Of a stretch of 39,424 bases of DNA, positions 9,106 through 19,766 are shown one piece after another. Under the pieces are notes generated by a model. It saw only the letters and a program-made list of their open reading frames with translations, was not told the DNA's origin and searched no databases. The position numbers and the translations under genes are program-made. Position 1 is the first letter of the stretch. Each line of letters starts with the position of its first letter. Source of the stretch: Stemphylium vesicarium (lineage: Eukaryota > Ascomycota > Dothideomycetes > Pleosporales > Pleosporaceae); the NCBI GenBank assembly GCA_004380135.1, contig QXCR01000217.1, positions 1-39,424 of the forward strand, read 5' to 3'.

Positions 9106-9921
9106 TTAAACGAGCCACTCACTCCACCAAGTCACCGCCCTGTCCTTGCCCTTGGTCATAGCCTCCCTCTCCCCTTCTTGCTCAGCATCTCCTTTGGTCA
9201 AGCATCCATGGCTCATACCAGGGAAGTGCACCCACTCCACACTCACACTCTTCTTCTCCAATACCAGCTTCTTAAAAGCGTACAGTTTCAACTCGTCAGA
9301 AAACATGGGATCGTGCTCTGGCGCGAGAAACATGACGGGTACAGCGACATTGTCAATGTCCGACTCAGTGACCATGGACGGGTGGGCGCAGACGACGCAG
9401 TCGACCAGTCCCTTGGAAGCGAGCGACAAGACGGCCCAGCCCCCGTAGCAATACCCCACTGCACCGATCTTCTTGAAACCGTTGGAACGCAGCGCTTCTA
9501 CGCATTTGATGATTTCCGGTTCGCGGATCTCGCGGGCGTTGCGTGCTTTGAAGCCTTCAAAGTCTAGTTCTGCCCATCTGCCAGCTTTGATCTTCTCTGC
9601 GTCGAGCACCTCTCCGCCGAAGAAGTCGGGCATGTAGACTGTGACGTTTGCCTATGAGGGAGAAAAGAAGGCATTAGTTGAGGTTCGATAGATGTAAATA
9701 TGAAGAGGTCGACGTACTTCCTTTGCATAGTGATCGGCGAGGAGACGGGCGTTGCTGAACTTCCAACCAAGAGCATCGTGGATGTATAGGACTGCGGCAT
9801 TGGGGTTGGTGCCTGTGATGTAGGCGGGGTTATCTGCGAGAGTTGACTCCTGACCGGTAGGTGTGCCATCCCAGGCGAAGGACTTGAAGCAACAGGTATC
9901 CCATTGTTTTGGAGGTGCCAT
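9106..9921 (-). CDS. Dienelactone hydrolase family protein
   Basis: This is an alpha/beta hydrolase of the dienelactone hydrolase family, which opens lactone rings or cleaves small esters. Exons are 9718-9921 and 9106-9651, with a 66-bp phase-0 intron, giving 249 residues, typical for the family. The early part has VLYIHDALGWKFSNARLLAD; the nucleophile elbow is GYCYGG with Cys near residue 136. The acid lies in APEHDPMF and the histidine in FPGMSHGC, so the Cys-Asp-His triad looks complete. No signal peptide is seen, so it is probably cytosolic. It converges on the methyltransferase, which suggests, but does not prove, a shared pathway with it and the P450. Confidence 0.9.
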
Positions 9922-10457
9922 GATTGTCGTCTTGATCAGTATGAAATGGGGTCCGTGGTAGTTGCCAATTAGGATTGAAGCTTGGTTATGGGACGCAAGA
10001 AACAGCCAATTTCCACGTTTCTTATACACTGCAAGTATCGATTCTATCCCGGGTGCCGCATGTACTCGTCCGTGATACTGAAGCCCTAATGTAATGCCAG
10101 TAGTGTGGTGGAGCCGATTGCGGGGTCACGTCCGCGCATCGTACAAACATCGGAAAGCGATGTCGGGACAGAGTATACACGGTGTGCAGATCCCGTTCTC
10201 ATAAAAATTGCCAGCAAGCTTGAAAACGCAAAAAGTCAAGGATAATTTCAGGCTGACTGTCTTGAAAGACGCCGGAAAGAATATTGCATGGCTATGCGAC
10301 TTTGCGAATGGCTACCGCATGCAGAAAATGAATGCGCCTGTTGAAAGGCTATGCGTCTATACATGCAACGCAATATTCCTGCCCAGTGAGAGTGATGAAC
10401 TCCACACCCCCAAACGCCGAACCGAACCAACGCCGACGGTACCATGTGGTACAGAGC
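9922..10457. other. Intergenic: hydrolase promoter and GTP cyclohydrolase 3' region
   Basis: There is no gene here. It holds the upstream region of the minus-strand hydrolase and the 3' UTR of the minus-strand GTP cyclohydrolase gene. Short ORFs on both strands show no family features. Confidence 0.5.
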
Positions 10458-11511
10458 CTACCTCCTGTTTATGAGGTTGAGAAATTCCTGGCGCGTTTTC
10501 TCCCTCGACCGCATGCACCCGAGCATACAGCTTGTAGTTGTTGTAGCACCCGTCTTCTGGACACCCCGCATCACCATGCACAGATGGCTCGACTCGACGA
10601 CCACGGCGACACCTTGCGGCTGTAGCATTTCAGAAAGCGCCAGCGCAACTTGCTTTGTAAGGCGCTCTTGTACTTGGAAGCGACGGGCGAACATTTCGGC
10701 GATACGGGCGAGCTTGGAGAGACCGATTACGCGGCGGTTGGGGATGTAGCCGATGTGCATCTAATGGGGCAAAGTCAGTAAGGTTGTACGATTTAACGGA
10801 TGAGTCACAGAAATGTAGTCGACTTACTTTGCCAGTAAAAGGCACCAGGTGGTGCTCGCAAAGAGAGAAGATCTCAATGTCCCTCACAATGACGAGCTCG
10901 TCGTGGTCTTCGTGGAAGACTGCGCCGTTGACAATGTCGCGCAGGTTTTCCTCGTAGCCCTTAGTGAAGAAGAGCAGCGCCTTCGCATATCGGTCTGGTG
11001 TGTCGAGGAGACCCTCGCGGTTGGGGTCTTCGCCCAGGCACTCCAGCATGGTCCGGACAGCGCCAGACAGCTTCTCGAGGTTCGCCGCCTTCTCCTCGTC
11101 GGTCGCATCTTTCCTCCTCTGCGTGCCTATGCTGGGCCAGCTAAGCCCATTGAAGTCGATGGTGGGGTGCTGCGTGTAGGGGCTATGCGCCCGGCTGGTC
11201 GCGAGCGGCGTCTGCGCAACGGCGCCCTCGTACTCGTCGTCGTGCTCTGCGTGGCCGTTTCCGTTTCCCATCTCATGTCCGTTGTGCGCATCGCTTCCGT
11301 TGCTATTTGTTGCGGAAGCCTTTGCGGGGAAGTAACTAGTCGGCCCGTCGAAGTTTACTACCTGGCGGCCCCGGTTTGAAGTCTCGATGGCATTGAAGAG
11401 ATTTTCCCTCTCCTTCTTGTCGCGGGCCTCGGTAGTGAGCCTCAGCGGCGAGCTTCCGTTCGTCATGTGGTTCGGGAGGGCAGACATGGGCTTGGATGTG
11501 TCGGCGTCCAT
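10458..11511 (-). CDS. GTP cyclohydrolase I
   Basis: This enzyme converts GTP to 7,8-dihydroneopterin triphosphate, the first step toward folate and tetrahydrobiopterin, and works as a cytosolic decamer. Exons 10828-11511 and 10458-10760 are split by a 67-bp intron after FTGK, giving 328 residues. The catalytic domain begins near residue 130 (EKLSGAVRTMLECLGEDP). The zinc ligands are the Cys and His of CEHHLVPF and the Cys of SSHLCMVMRG. Other signatures are TPDRYAKAL, GYIPNRRVIGLSKLARI and QERLTKQ. The N-terminal ~125 residues are low-complexity (Ser/Asn/Gly/His-rich), the usual variable extension of fungal forms. The stop TAG is at 10458-10460. Confidence 0.95.
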
Positions 11512-13305
11512 TATGGCGGGGGCGGGGAGATTGCGATGGTAATAACTTTTTTGTGGGTAAAAGGGTCTGTGATTGTATGTGGGTGCGGTAAACTATGAGA
11601 ACAAAGAGGGCCCAATTGCCAGAAAATTGTCTTCCTTCTGGCACATCCTTCCCGTGGACTTTTGGTCGCTGGCTCGGACCGTATGACTACAATGGAATAA
11701 CTTTATCCTAAGCCGGCGAAATGCGGATTAGCGTACCATGACGCCGCACCTGCGCACCTGGCCATCCTGGACGTACGCGCGCTCTGGCCACTGCTGCACG
11801 TGATGCTAAGCCGGCGGGCTGCAATCAAGGAGCCCGGGCAATGTGCAGCGACACTACAACACCCCATCCAGCGCCGACCCTCCCCCCATCGACTCACCCT
11901 TCATCGGCTGTGCAAATCATCGTCGCTCTCGCCAGTGCTTCTCATCATCTTTTTGATCTCCTAGCGACGACGACGACGACGACGACGACCATGAGGGGCA
12001 AGCCGCCGTGACGGGCTTCTTCGGAGCGTCTGAGGCTTCTCCACGGCTCTCACCAAAGTCCCCGCAGCTGAAGTTCCTACGACTTCTAGCGATCAGCGCA
12101 CTCACCCCGGAACCGCCCGCCTGCCTCTCCAGCCCACTGCCATACATGTTTACATCTATTGGGGGAGTACTGGAGCCCGTCGCATCCACCACCAGCGCCT
12201 GCACGCGCTTGCAACGCACCTACTCTAGCGATTCACTTACGCTCCTCGCACCGTGGCATTACTGTACACTAACCCTCGCACCGTGTCGCCTTTGATGTAT
12301 GCTGCATCTGTTGTCAGTGCATGGGTCAGGTTCATCTTCAGCCGTTGTCGCATATCCGTCACGGCTGGGCACCTTCTCGTCCAGCGGCCATGGTTCATTT
12401 GCCAATAGTTCGAACGTCTCTCCACAAGGCTTGCAACTACATCCGGCTCGTGCTGGTCTGCCGACTCAATCGCTCACGTTGTCTTGAGCACTATCATGTT
12501 AGGGGTTTTCTGTTAGCAAGTCGGCTGCAACGCGGCTCAGTGGCCTTAAGCTACGTGTTGTTCCTGTCCTGTTTGAAGACGGGCATGTGTTTCGCGCCCC
12601 ATGGTCGATTACCTCGCCCATGCGAGCCCGCTTCATTCAAGTACGGATCAACCCCACAGCCCCGTGGAGATCGACTCAACCCTCATTTGAGCCTTTGCGG
12701 AAAGGCAGCGCACAAGGTACCTGTTCCAACAACCGTGCTCCGAATCGACGGAGTAATGTTTTCTCTACATGCTTGGGACTCGATGGTGGTTGGCATGAGC
12801 GGGGCGCTGTCAAATCTGTATGCACTAGATAGATCTCGTGAAGCCTGGTGGACCACCCATGATAGTCAAAAGTCAAAATGTGGAAATAGACCGAAACTAC
12901 AGACGGGAATGGGGGCAGCAGGCAGGATGGCATTTTGGGCGGCATGAATGGACGGGCTTGCAATGCGATTCGCGATGAGGGCCTCCTTGTCACCGGGCCT
13001 TGGCAAATCATCAATAGCGGCAGGCGAAAGACCGGCGGGCGGGAAGGCGCTGCAGCTGCAGCATCCGTGGCCACGACAGCATCACTCAGAAGCGCACTGA
13101 AAGCAGGCAGCGTATCTTCTCGTCGTCTCTCGGAAACTGTCGCAGCGGCCTCTTTTATTGTTTCTCACGCTTCCCGCCTCTCACCACCTGACTGTTCGGC
13201 TGGGTCTGAGAGCCCGAGTTTCTTATTGCTCGGCTAGGCTGTGGCTCTGACCCGCGAACCTCTTGATGCTGCAACCTTGCGACTTCTGATGAACCTCCTG
13301 CCTCT
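11512..13305. other. 1.8-kb interval upstream of the Ctk1-like kinase gene
   Basis: This is normal-GC sequence between two divergent genes. It holds the cyclohydrolase promoter and probably a long kinase 5' UTR. A (CGA)n microsatellite of about eight units lies at 11965-11989. An ORF of 208 codons (12321-12947, plus) has no recognisable domain and odd composition, so it is not called a gene. Confidence 0.45.
11965..11989 (+). repeat. (CGA)8 microsatellite
   Basis: Eight uninterrupted CGA units lie in non-coding sequence about 450 bp upstream of the GTP cyclohydrolase start. Confidence 0.85.
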
Positions 13306-16300
13306 ATGGCTGCCCTGCGACGGGCTCAGGATATAGACCAGTGGAGACCGGAGGACTCGTCTAATCGAGACAGAGAACGACCCAGAGAACGGCCACCGGA
13401 GCGGAGCTACGAATCCAGGACGTCGTCACCAGCGCCACGGCCTGCGCGACATCACTCTCGACATCGCGGCCACGACCAGGACACACGGCCGCTACCCAAA
13501 TACGCGCGGGGGCATTCACGCGAGAGAAGTTTGGAGAGGGAGCGCACGCGTCGGCGCAGTCGCAGCATCTCTCGAGAAGATCGCTATCGAGGCTCTGAGA
13601 GGGAAGCCAGTGCAGACAGGGTTGCCCACCCCCATCGTCGACAACACCACCACCACCATCACCACCGTCGCGACACGACCCCATCCTCGAAACGAATCCA
13701 CAGTCGCTCTCCATCTCCCCGAGGCTCATCGAAACGCGTCAAGCGACATAGAAGTCGGAGTCCAGTGCGCTCTAGGTCGCGGACACGGCGTGCAGATTCC
13801 ACGGGCCGGCCTGCCACGAGGGCATACTCTCCACGACCTCACACCTCGGATCGCGACCGTCCGGCTCGACGAGACACGCCCGACACATACATTCCGCCTG
13901 CTTCGCACCGGCGTCGGTCGCCCACTCCAGATACACACTACAGGCCGGCAGCGCATCGTGCACGAAAAAGATCGCTTTCACCTGACAGGATATCCAGGCG
14001 TGAATTTTCGCCAGGAGGGCTGTCACCTCGGAGGTCTGACAGGAGGACAACTCCACCTTTCGGCGACCCGCGTGAAAAGTCCTACAAACCCACAACCACA
14101 CGTGATCGAGCGAGAAGTCGCAGCCGAGGACCCAGGCGCGCTCGATCCCGCTCGCCACTTCGCAGACGGTCCCCAGCATCAATTCGCAGAAGCTCGCCTC
14201 CTAGCTCCAAGCGTACTAGACTATCACCACGCAGGAGCCGCTCCCCCGCCCTACCTGTACGACGACGCCCATCTCGATCACCATCTCCAACCCCCAGATC
14301 CAGACCACGCCCAGACAAGGAAGCAGCGTCTACCAAGCCCTCCCACACGGGCAAGCCCATTTCACGCAGGGGCTCACCAGCGCCTGGATCAGGCTACAAC
14401 TCTGATACATCTAGGGGTCGTGGAGACGAAGACAAGATGAGAGGAGCCTACCATTACCAGGGCCGTGGTGGGTTCCAACAGTCCCCGCCCTACCCGCCAA
14501 ACAACCAACACTCTCCTCAAAATCAATCGCCCTACCACGGGGGTAGAGGCGGCTGGAACAACCAATATCCTAGTCATGGGTGAGTTTTATTCCCTTCAAT
14601 ATCCACCAATCTTAAGCTAACTCGAACAGATCGCCCATGCATGGCTTCACTCCGAACCAGTCTCCGTATCATCAAGGCCAGTCTCCTGGTTACTACCCGA
14701 ACCAGCCATATCCCCAAACTGGATTCCAGAACCCCCAACATCGAGGGGGGCATGGTGGCTTCCGCGGGAGTAGCTACCACGGCCCCGATCGGCGCATCTC
14801 AGGTCCTGGCGGGGGTGCTCCTTTCGGTGGCCCTGGTGGACGTGGTCGAGGCGCTGCACCTACCCAATTCTCGAATCTCTCATGGACGCCAGCGTCTGGA
14901 ACACGAGGCGGCCGCCCCGCCACCGAAGCGCCCCGTCCACAGCCTATCCCTACATCCCAAGCCGCCGGCGACTCTGCTTCTGTCGATGCCGACGACAACC
15001 CTTTCCGTCCCTCAAAGGACCTCCGAGTAGAGGATGAAGGCCAAAAGGAGGAGAAGAAAATGGCCCCTCCGGCAAAACCCTCAGGCGGTCCCCCCACAGC
15101 GCCAAAGTCAGGATTTGGATTCTCGCTCAAGACGAAGAACCCAGTGCCACCAGCGAGCAAGGCAAAACTTGACTTGGAAGAGCCTGAGAAGCCTGAGCCG
15201 GTTCCCAAGGAATCCCTGCTCGATCCGAAAGCGAAGGCTGAGGCGGCGCGCGAGACGGCCTCCCGCTATGCAGAGTCAAGAGGTGAGCGGGATAGAGATC
15301 CAAGAGACCGGGACTACGATCGTGACCGTGACCGAGATGTCCGAGAACGAGACCGTCGTTACGACAGCTACTATGATCGCAAGCCGGCCTATCGAGACCC
15401 TCGCGAACGAGACCCTCGAGACGTGCGCGATCCTCGTGATAATTACTATCGTGGGAGGGATAGAGATTTCCGCGAGTCACGAGACCGAGACCTGAGAGAT
15501 CCACGCGATGTTCGCGATGTTCGCGACGTGCGTGATAGAGATCTACGAGACCCCCGAGACGTTCGAGACCCTCGGGATATCCGAGATATGCGAGATGTTA
15601 GAGGCCGAGACCCGTATCTACCACGGAGGCCTGATGACAGGCGGCCGGATCCGCGCCCTGATCCGCGCCCTGATCCGCGCCCTGAAACACGTCCTAGCGG
15701 TCGACCTGAACGAAGGACACCCCCTCCTCCTGTACCGAAGACGAAGATTGTTACGCGGAAGCGAACAAAACCACGGCCCACGCTAGCTCCGGAGCATGCT
15801 GCCTCAGAATCTGTCTACTACAGGAAGCCGGGCAATGAGTCAGTTGTTGGTTCTGGTACTTACGGAAAAGTCTTCAAGGGTGTGCACGTGTATACCAAGG
15901 ACATGGTAGCTCTGAAGAAAATTCGCATGGAAGGCGAACGCGATGGCGTACGTATCACCCCTGGGCAACCCAATAGATGACTAACAATATGCAGTTTCCG
16001 GTCACCGCGATTCGCGAGGTCAAACTTCTACAATCTCTCAACCATGCCAACATAGTCAACCTACGCGAGGTCATGGTGGAAAAGAATGACTGTTACATGG
16101 TTTTCGAATACCTATCGCACGATCTCACCGGCCTCCTGAACCATCCCACTTTCAAGCTCGAAGAATCGCACAAGAAGGATCTCGCAAAGCAACTCTTCGA
16201 AGGTCTCGACTACCTTCACCGTCGTGGCGTGTTACATCGCGATATCAAAGCGGCAAACATTTTGGTGTCCAACACAGGGCAACTAAAACTGGCTGACTTT

Positions 16301-16972
16301 GGTCTCGCCCGGTTCTACGCGAAGAGCAGCAAGCTGGACTATACCAACCGCGTCATCACCATCTGGTACCGATCACCGGAGTTATTGCTGGGTGAAACAC
16401 AATATGGCCCAGCAGTAGACATCTGGTCAGCAGCCTGCGTGCTCGTGGAAATATTCACGCGCCATGCCATCTTCCCAGGTGACGGTGGAGAGATCAGCCA
16501 GTTGGACAAGATATACAATATCCTCGGTACGCCTACTGTGCAGGATTGGCCCGGAATCGTCGACATGCAGTGGTTCGAGCTTCTACGTCCGACTGAGCGG
16601 AAACAGTCGACGTTTGAAGAAAAGTACAAGGACCGCGTCAGCCCCATGGGCTTTGAGCTTCTTCAGGCAATGTTCCTCTTCGATCCCAACGCGCGACCGA
16701 CTGCAGCCGATGTGCTCGAACATCCCTTCTTCACCAGCGAATCCCCTGCGCCCAGACGAGCCGAGGCGTTGAAAGAGCTTGAAGGAGATTGGCACGAATT
16801 TGAGAGCAAGGCTCTTAGGAAAGAGAAGGAGAAGCAAGACAAAGAAGCACGCCGCGTTGCCCGCGAAGAAAAGGACACGGCGAGGAAAGACGAGGGCAAG
16901 AGACGGGCTGAGACGACAGCGGGTGAAGAGAGGGATGCAAAGCGCGCAAAAAGCGGTGATGTAACGGCATAG
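13306..16972 (+). CDS. Ctk1/CDK12-type CTD kinase with long RS/RD-rich N-terminus
   Basis: This is the probable catalytic subunit of CTDK-I, the nuclear kinase that phosphorylates Ser2 of the RNA polymerase II C-terminal domain. Exons 13306-14579, 14630-15947 and 15995-16972, with introns of 50 and 47 bp, give 1189 residues. Residues 1-~425 are Arg/Ser-rich with a His run (RRQHHHHHHHHRRD). Next come a Gly/Pro/Gln-rich stretch and a block of DRD/DPRD/DVRD repeats (about 15290-15620), then PDPR repeats. The kinase domain starts near residue 825 with VGSGTYGKVFKG. The cyclin-contact helix is FPVTAIREVKLL, the catalytic loop HRDIKAANIL, the metal motif ADFGLAR, and the T-loop TNRVITIWYRSPELLLGET. 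The C-tail is a Lys/Glu/Arg coil. It is longer than yeast Ctk1 (about 530 residues) and closer to animal CDK12 in layout. Confidence 0.93.
15290..15705 (+). repeat. Coding minisatellite: DRD/DPRD/DVRD and PDPR repeats
   Basis: Inside the kinase exon 2, GA-rich codons for Asp-Arg/Arg-Asp dipeptides repeat with slight variation. They are followed at about 15646-15690 by near-perfect 12-bp units encoding RPDP. Dipeptides alternating acidic and basic charge are common in nuclear RNA-processing proteins. Confidence 0.75.
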
Positions 16973-17157
16973 CGACCTTGGTTTTGGAGTCGAGAGCGCG
17001 ACCAAGGTAATAGATGGTAATAATGTTTGTACTATTAGAGAGTGGTTTGTTTCCACCGGCGAGATGTTTGAGGCTTCAATATATATACATCATGATGTGC
17101 AAGTTCGATGTATTAAGAATAAGTCATTTTGTACATCCCTGGCTGGCATAAAAACTT

Positions 17158-18793
17158 CTACAATTTCCTGAACACTGGGTACTGATCTCCCACCTCCATG
17201 GGCACAATGCCAAAGGAAACATAAGAATCGATGTTCTCGGGCTCAAGCGCAATGAAAGCAAGGCCTGCGTTCTTTTGCGCAGAGCTGACGAAGAAACTTC
17301 CGGCTGGCAGTGAAACCTCGACTACCGAAGGCTCAGTAGTCACCGTATTCAGCACGTTGCCTTCGTAGTAGGAGGTGGCCAGGCTGGCAGAAGTGATGTT
17401 GTATGCCTCAACCTCGCCGTGGAACGCCTCTGCCATGGTTTCAATCTCCAAGCCAGATACCCTCAACCGTTCCGCGAGGTCGGCCCATGCGCGTGGGATG
17501 ATGTAGCCTTCTGGCCTGGTTCGAGTGAGATTGGCAGTAGCTGGCGTGGTACTGGCGAATTCTATCGGAAGTTGGACGACCTCGCCAGTGCGGCGGTCCA
17601 CCATGGTATACGTCCGGCTGGAGAAGGTGGTGTAATCGGTGATGACGATATCTTGCTCGCTGCTAATGACCTCTGCAATGGCGCCCTCAATCGTGCTCTT
17701 GACTTGCTCGGACTGGTCGCGAGCGGTCTCCAACACACCCAGAATCATCTGCACACCTGCTGCTGTCCTGCGCTTGAACTCTTGGTTCGCGATGCCGATT
17801 CCGCGTGTCTCGAAGAGGAAAGTCACGCATTGTGTGAGGCCCATGGCGTTGCGCCCAATCTTCGCGTCGGTACCGGCTTCTTCGAGGCGCGGCGGGTTGC
17901 GGCTTGCTGCTGTGACGTAGGGCTCGCCGCGGAAACCTTGGGAACGAAGCGACTCGTTGATCGCGGGGGCAAAGAGCATCTCGGAGAGGGTTCGGATCGA
18001 TGGATGGATGTTTAGGTTCTTTGCTGCGCTGTACATGCCGTCTGCTGCGTTGTTGTAGTTTTCCGCATACAAGCTGGCTGCGCCATACTCGTGCATGTCG
18101 ATAGCGACATGGGGAGAAAATGTGCTGAACCACTCCTTGATGTCGCGCGTCTGCTGGCGCGCAAGCTTTGTGTGATCGCGGTTGGGATCGAAGTTTGTGG
18201 CTAGGGTGCGCTGGAAGTACGCGTTGCCATCCGGGTTGTATCGGGGGAGGACGATGATGTCCATCTTCTTCAGGAAACTGGCTGCCCATGCTGGGTCCTT
18301 GTCCATGGCGCCTAGCAAGGCCATTGTGGCTTCATCGCCCGCCGGTTCGTTGCCATGGACTGAGCCCTGCAGCCAGATTCTGATCTTTCCAGAGGTGGAG
18401 TTTGATGTTGATGTTGAGAGGTAGACGTAGGGGAATGTCCTGCCTTCTTCGCTGAGGAAGTCGGCTACATCGTACTTCATCCAGGACGGGTTCTTCGCTG
18501 CGAGGCTACTGATGAACTCTTCCGTGGGGGTGTTAGTACTACTCGATATTGGGTAAGCTATAGAGTTTCATACCCAATTCGAATTGCGAAGTTGCGCCCT
18601 CTCTCCCTTCAAACCACCCAGGATCGAAAGACGCGTTGGGCAAAAACGCCGGGCTGTAAAGTGTCACATTCGGCGCCGGGAACGCAGCTTGCTCCACGAG
18701 CTGTGAGTCAAGATTCACATTGACATGGTTCTCTCCGTACTGCGTCTGCGCGACCGCCGACGCTGCAAAGAATGCGATTGAAGAGGCCCTCAT
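17158..18793 (-). CDS. Secreted M14 zinc metallocarboxypeptidase
   Basis: This extracellular exopeptidase is of the M14 family, removing C-terminal residues from peptides. Exons 18574-18793 and 17158-18518, with a 55-bp intron, give 526 residues. The N-terminus MRASSIAFFAASAVAQ is a short signal peptide. The zinc-binding motif is in GSVHGNEPAGDEA (His and Glu), with the third ligand probably His of AIDMHEYG. DPNRDHTKL is the substrate-carboxylate-binding region, and FLFETRGIGI holds the likely catalytic Glu. A C-terminal part of about 170 residues after that motif probably forms an added beta domain. Its 3' end is 185 bp from the convergent kinase gene. Confidence 0.9.
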
Positions 18794-19766
18794 TTTCGGA
18801 CTGGGTCACTTGAGGTCGGGAGACACGCGTGCGGCCTCAATTGATGCGCCTGCCATCTCTTATTTCCTTTCTTTTTCCCGCTTGCACCCCATTCTTGAAG
18901 GATAGGTACGTCAGTCAAGGCGCGCATTTTGCCTGTTGGAGTACCTTGCCAAGCGAGGAGAGCTTGGCTGCAGTTGCTCCTGCCATTTTTGGTGTCGCAG
19001 TGCTCGGATATGAGCGTCTAGCGGATCGCCGTTATCGTGCGCAGCTCGGCACCGGCTGTTGAAGGGGACGGTGGTTGGGATTGGGGTAGCAGTGCTGATA
19101 GACTGCGCATTGATACCTAGGTAGTGAGGATGGAAGGTCTGACGAGGGGAGGATGCGGAATGTGTCGGAGTGGTTCCGAGGGTTCCGACGAAGCCCCTAA
19201 GAACCTCTTGGAGACGACCGTGCCGCATTCCTGGGTAGCAGAAAGTTTTTGGACTATCAAAAAACACATATTGGTCCTTTCGTCCCGCCTATCGATTGTT
19301 TCTCGAATCTCACTCCCGAGAATACGCACAACCCTATGGCGACCCTTAGCAACTCCGGCGTTCTGAACATGATCTTCCAGATTAGGCCGCGAGGAAGCCG
19401 GTTCTCAGCAGTGACCACCCGGATCTCAACTACGGTTCGAGTGCGAGCCCTTGAGCAAGTGCATCGTCTCATCCAAATCGAAAGCCTTGTGCGGAAACGC
19501 GTCACTCAGTAACCGGCTATGCATACTACTGCGCCACTACTCCAGCTTCCCCGCCTCGTAATAGCAATACCCCGAATCCCCGATGCATGTCGACGGGTAG
19601 CCAGAGGTTCGTATAGTGCTCAAACCTGATGTACCAAATTAGGATCAACAGTCGACGTGCCATGTGGCTTTTGTGCGGATAGTAGTTCGATACAAGGACA
19701 TTGTTTCTCCGCTCTGCCGGCACATATATTATCACGGCAAATACAGAAAAACTATCGTTCATCAAC
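18794..19766. other. Divergent promoter region between peptidase and BNR_4 genes
   Basis: There are 973 bp between two divergent secreted-protein genes. Minus ORF 18911-19267 and plus ORFs near 19249-19512 lack any family signature. A TATATTA stretch near 19723 could be the TATA box of the plus-strand gene. Confidence 0.4.

Noticed and set aside
12321..12947. A 208-codon plus-strand ORF upstream of the kinase gene
   Set aside because: It has no recognisable domain, its residue composition is irregular, and several other ORFs overlap it in both strands; it looks like chance openness in a GC-balanced 5' region.
13361..15786. Long Ser/Arg/Gly/Leu-rich ORFs on the minus strand and other plus frames across the kinase N-terminus
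   Set aside because: They are frame shadows of the repetitive RS/RD-coding sequence; the kinase frame alone continues into a conserved domain.
18911..19267. Minus-strand 118-codon ORF between peptidase and BNR_4 genes
   Set aside because: There is no domain, signal peptide or splice support; it lies in a divergent promoter region.
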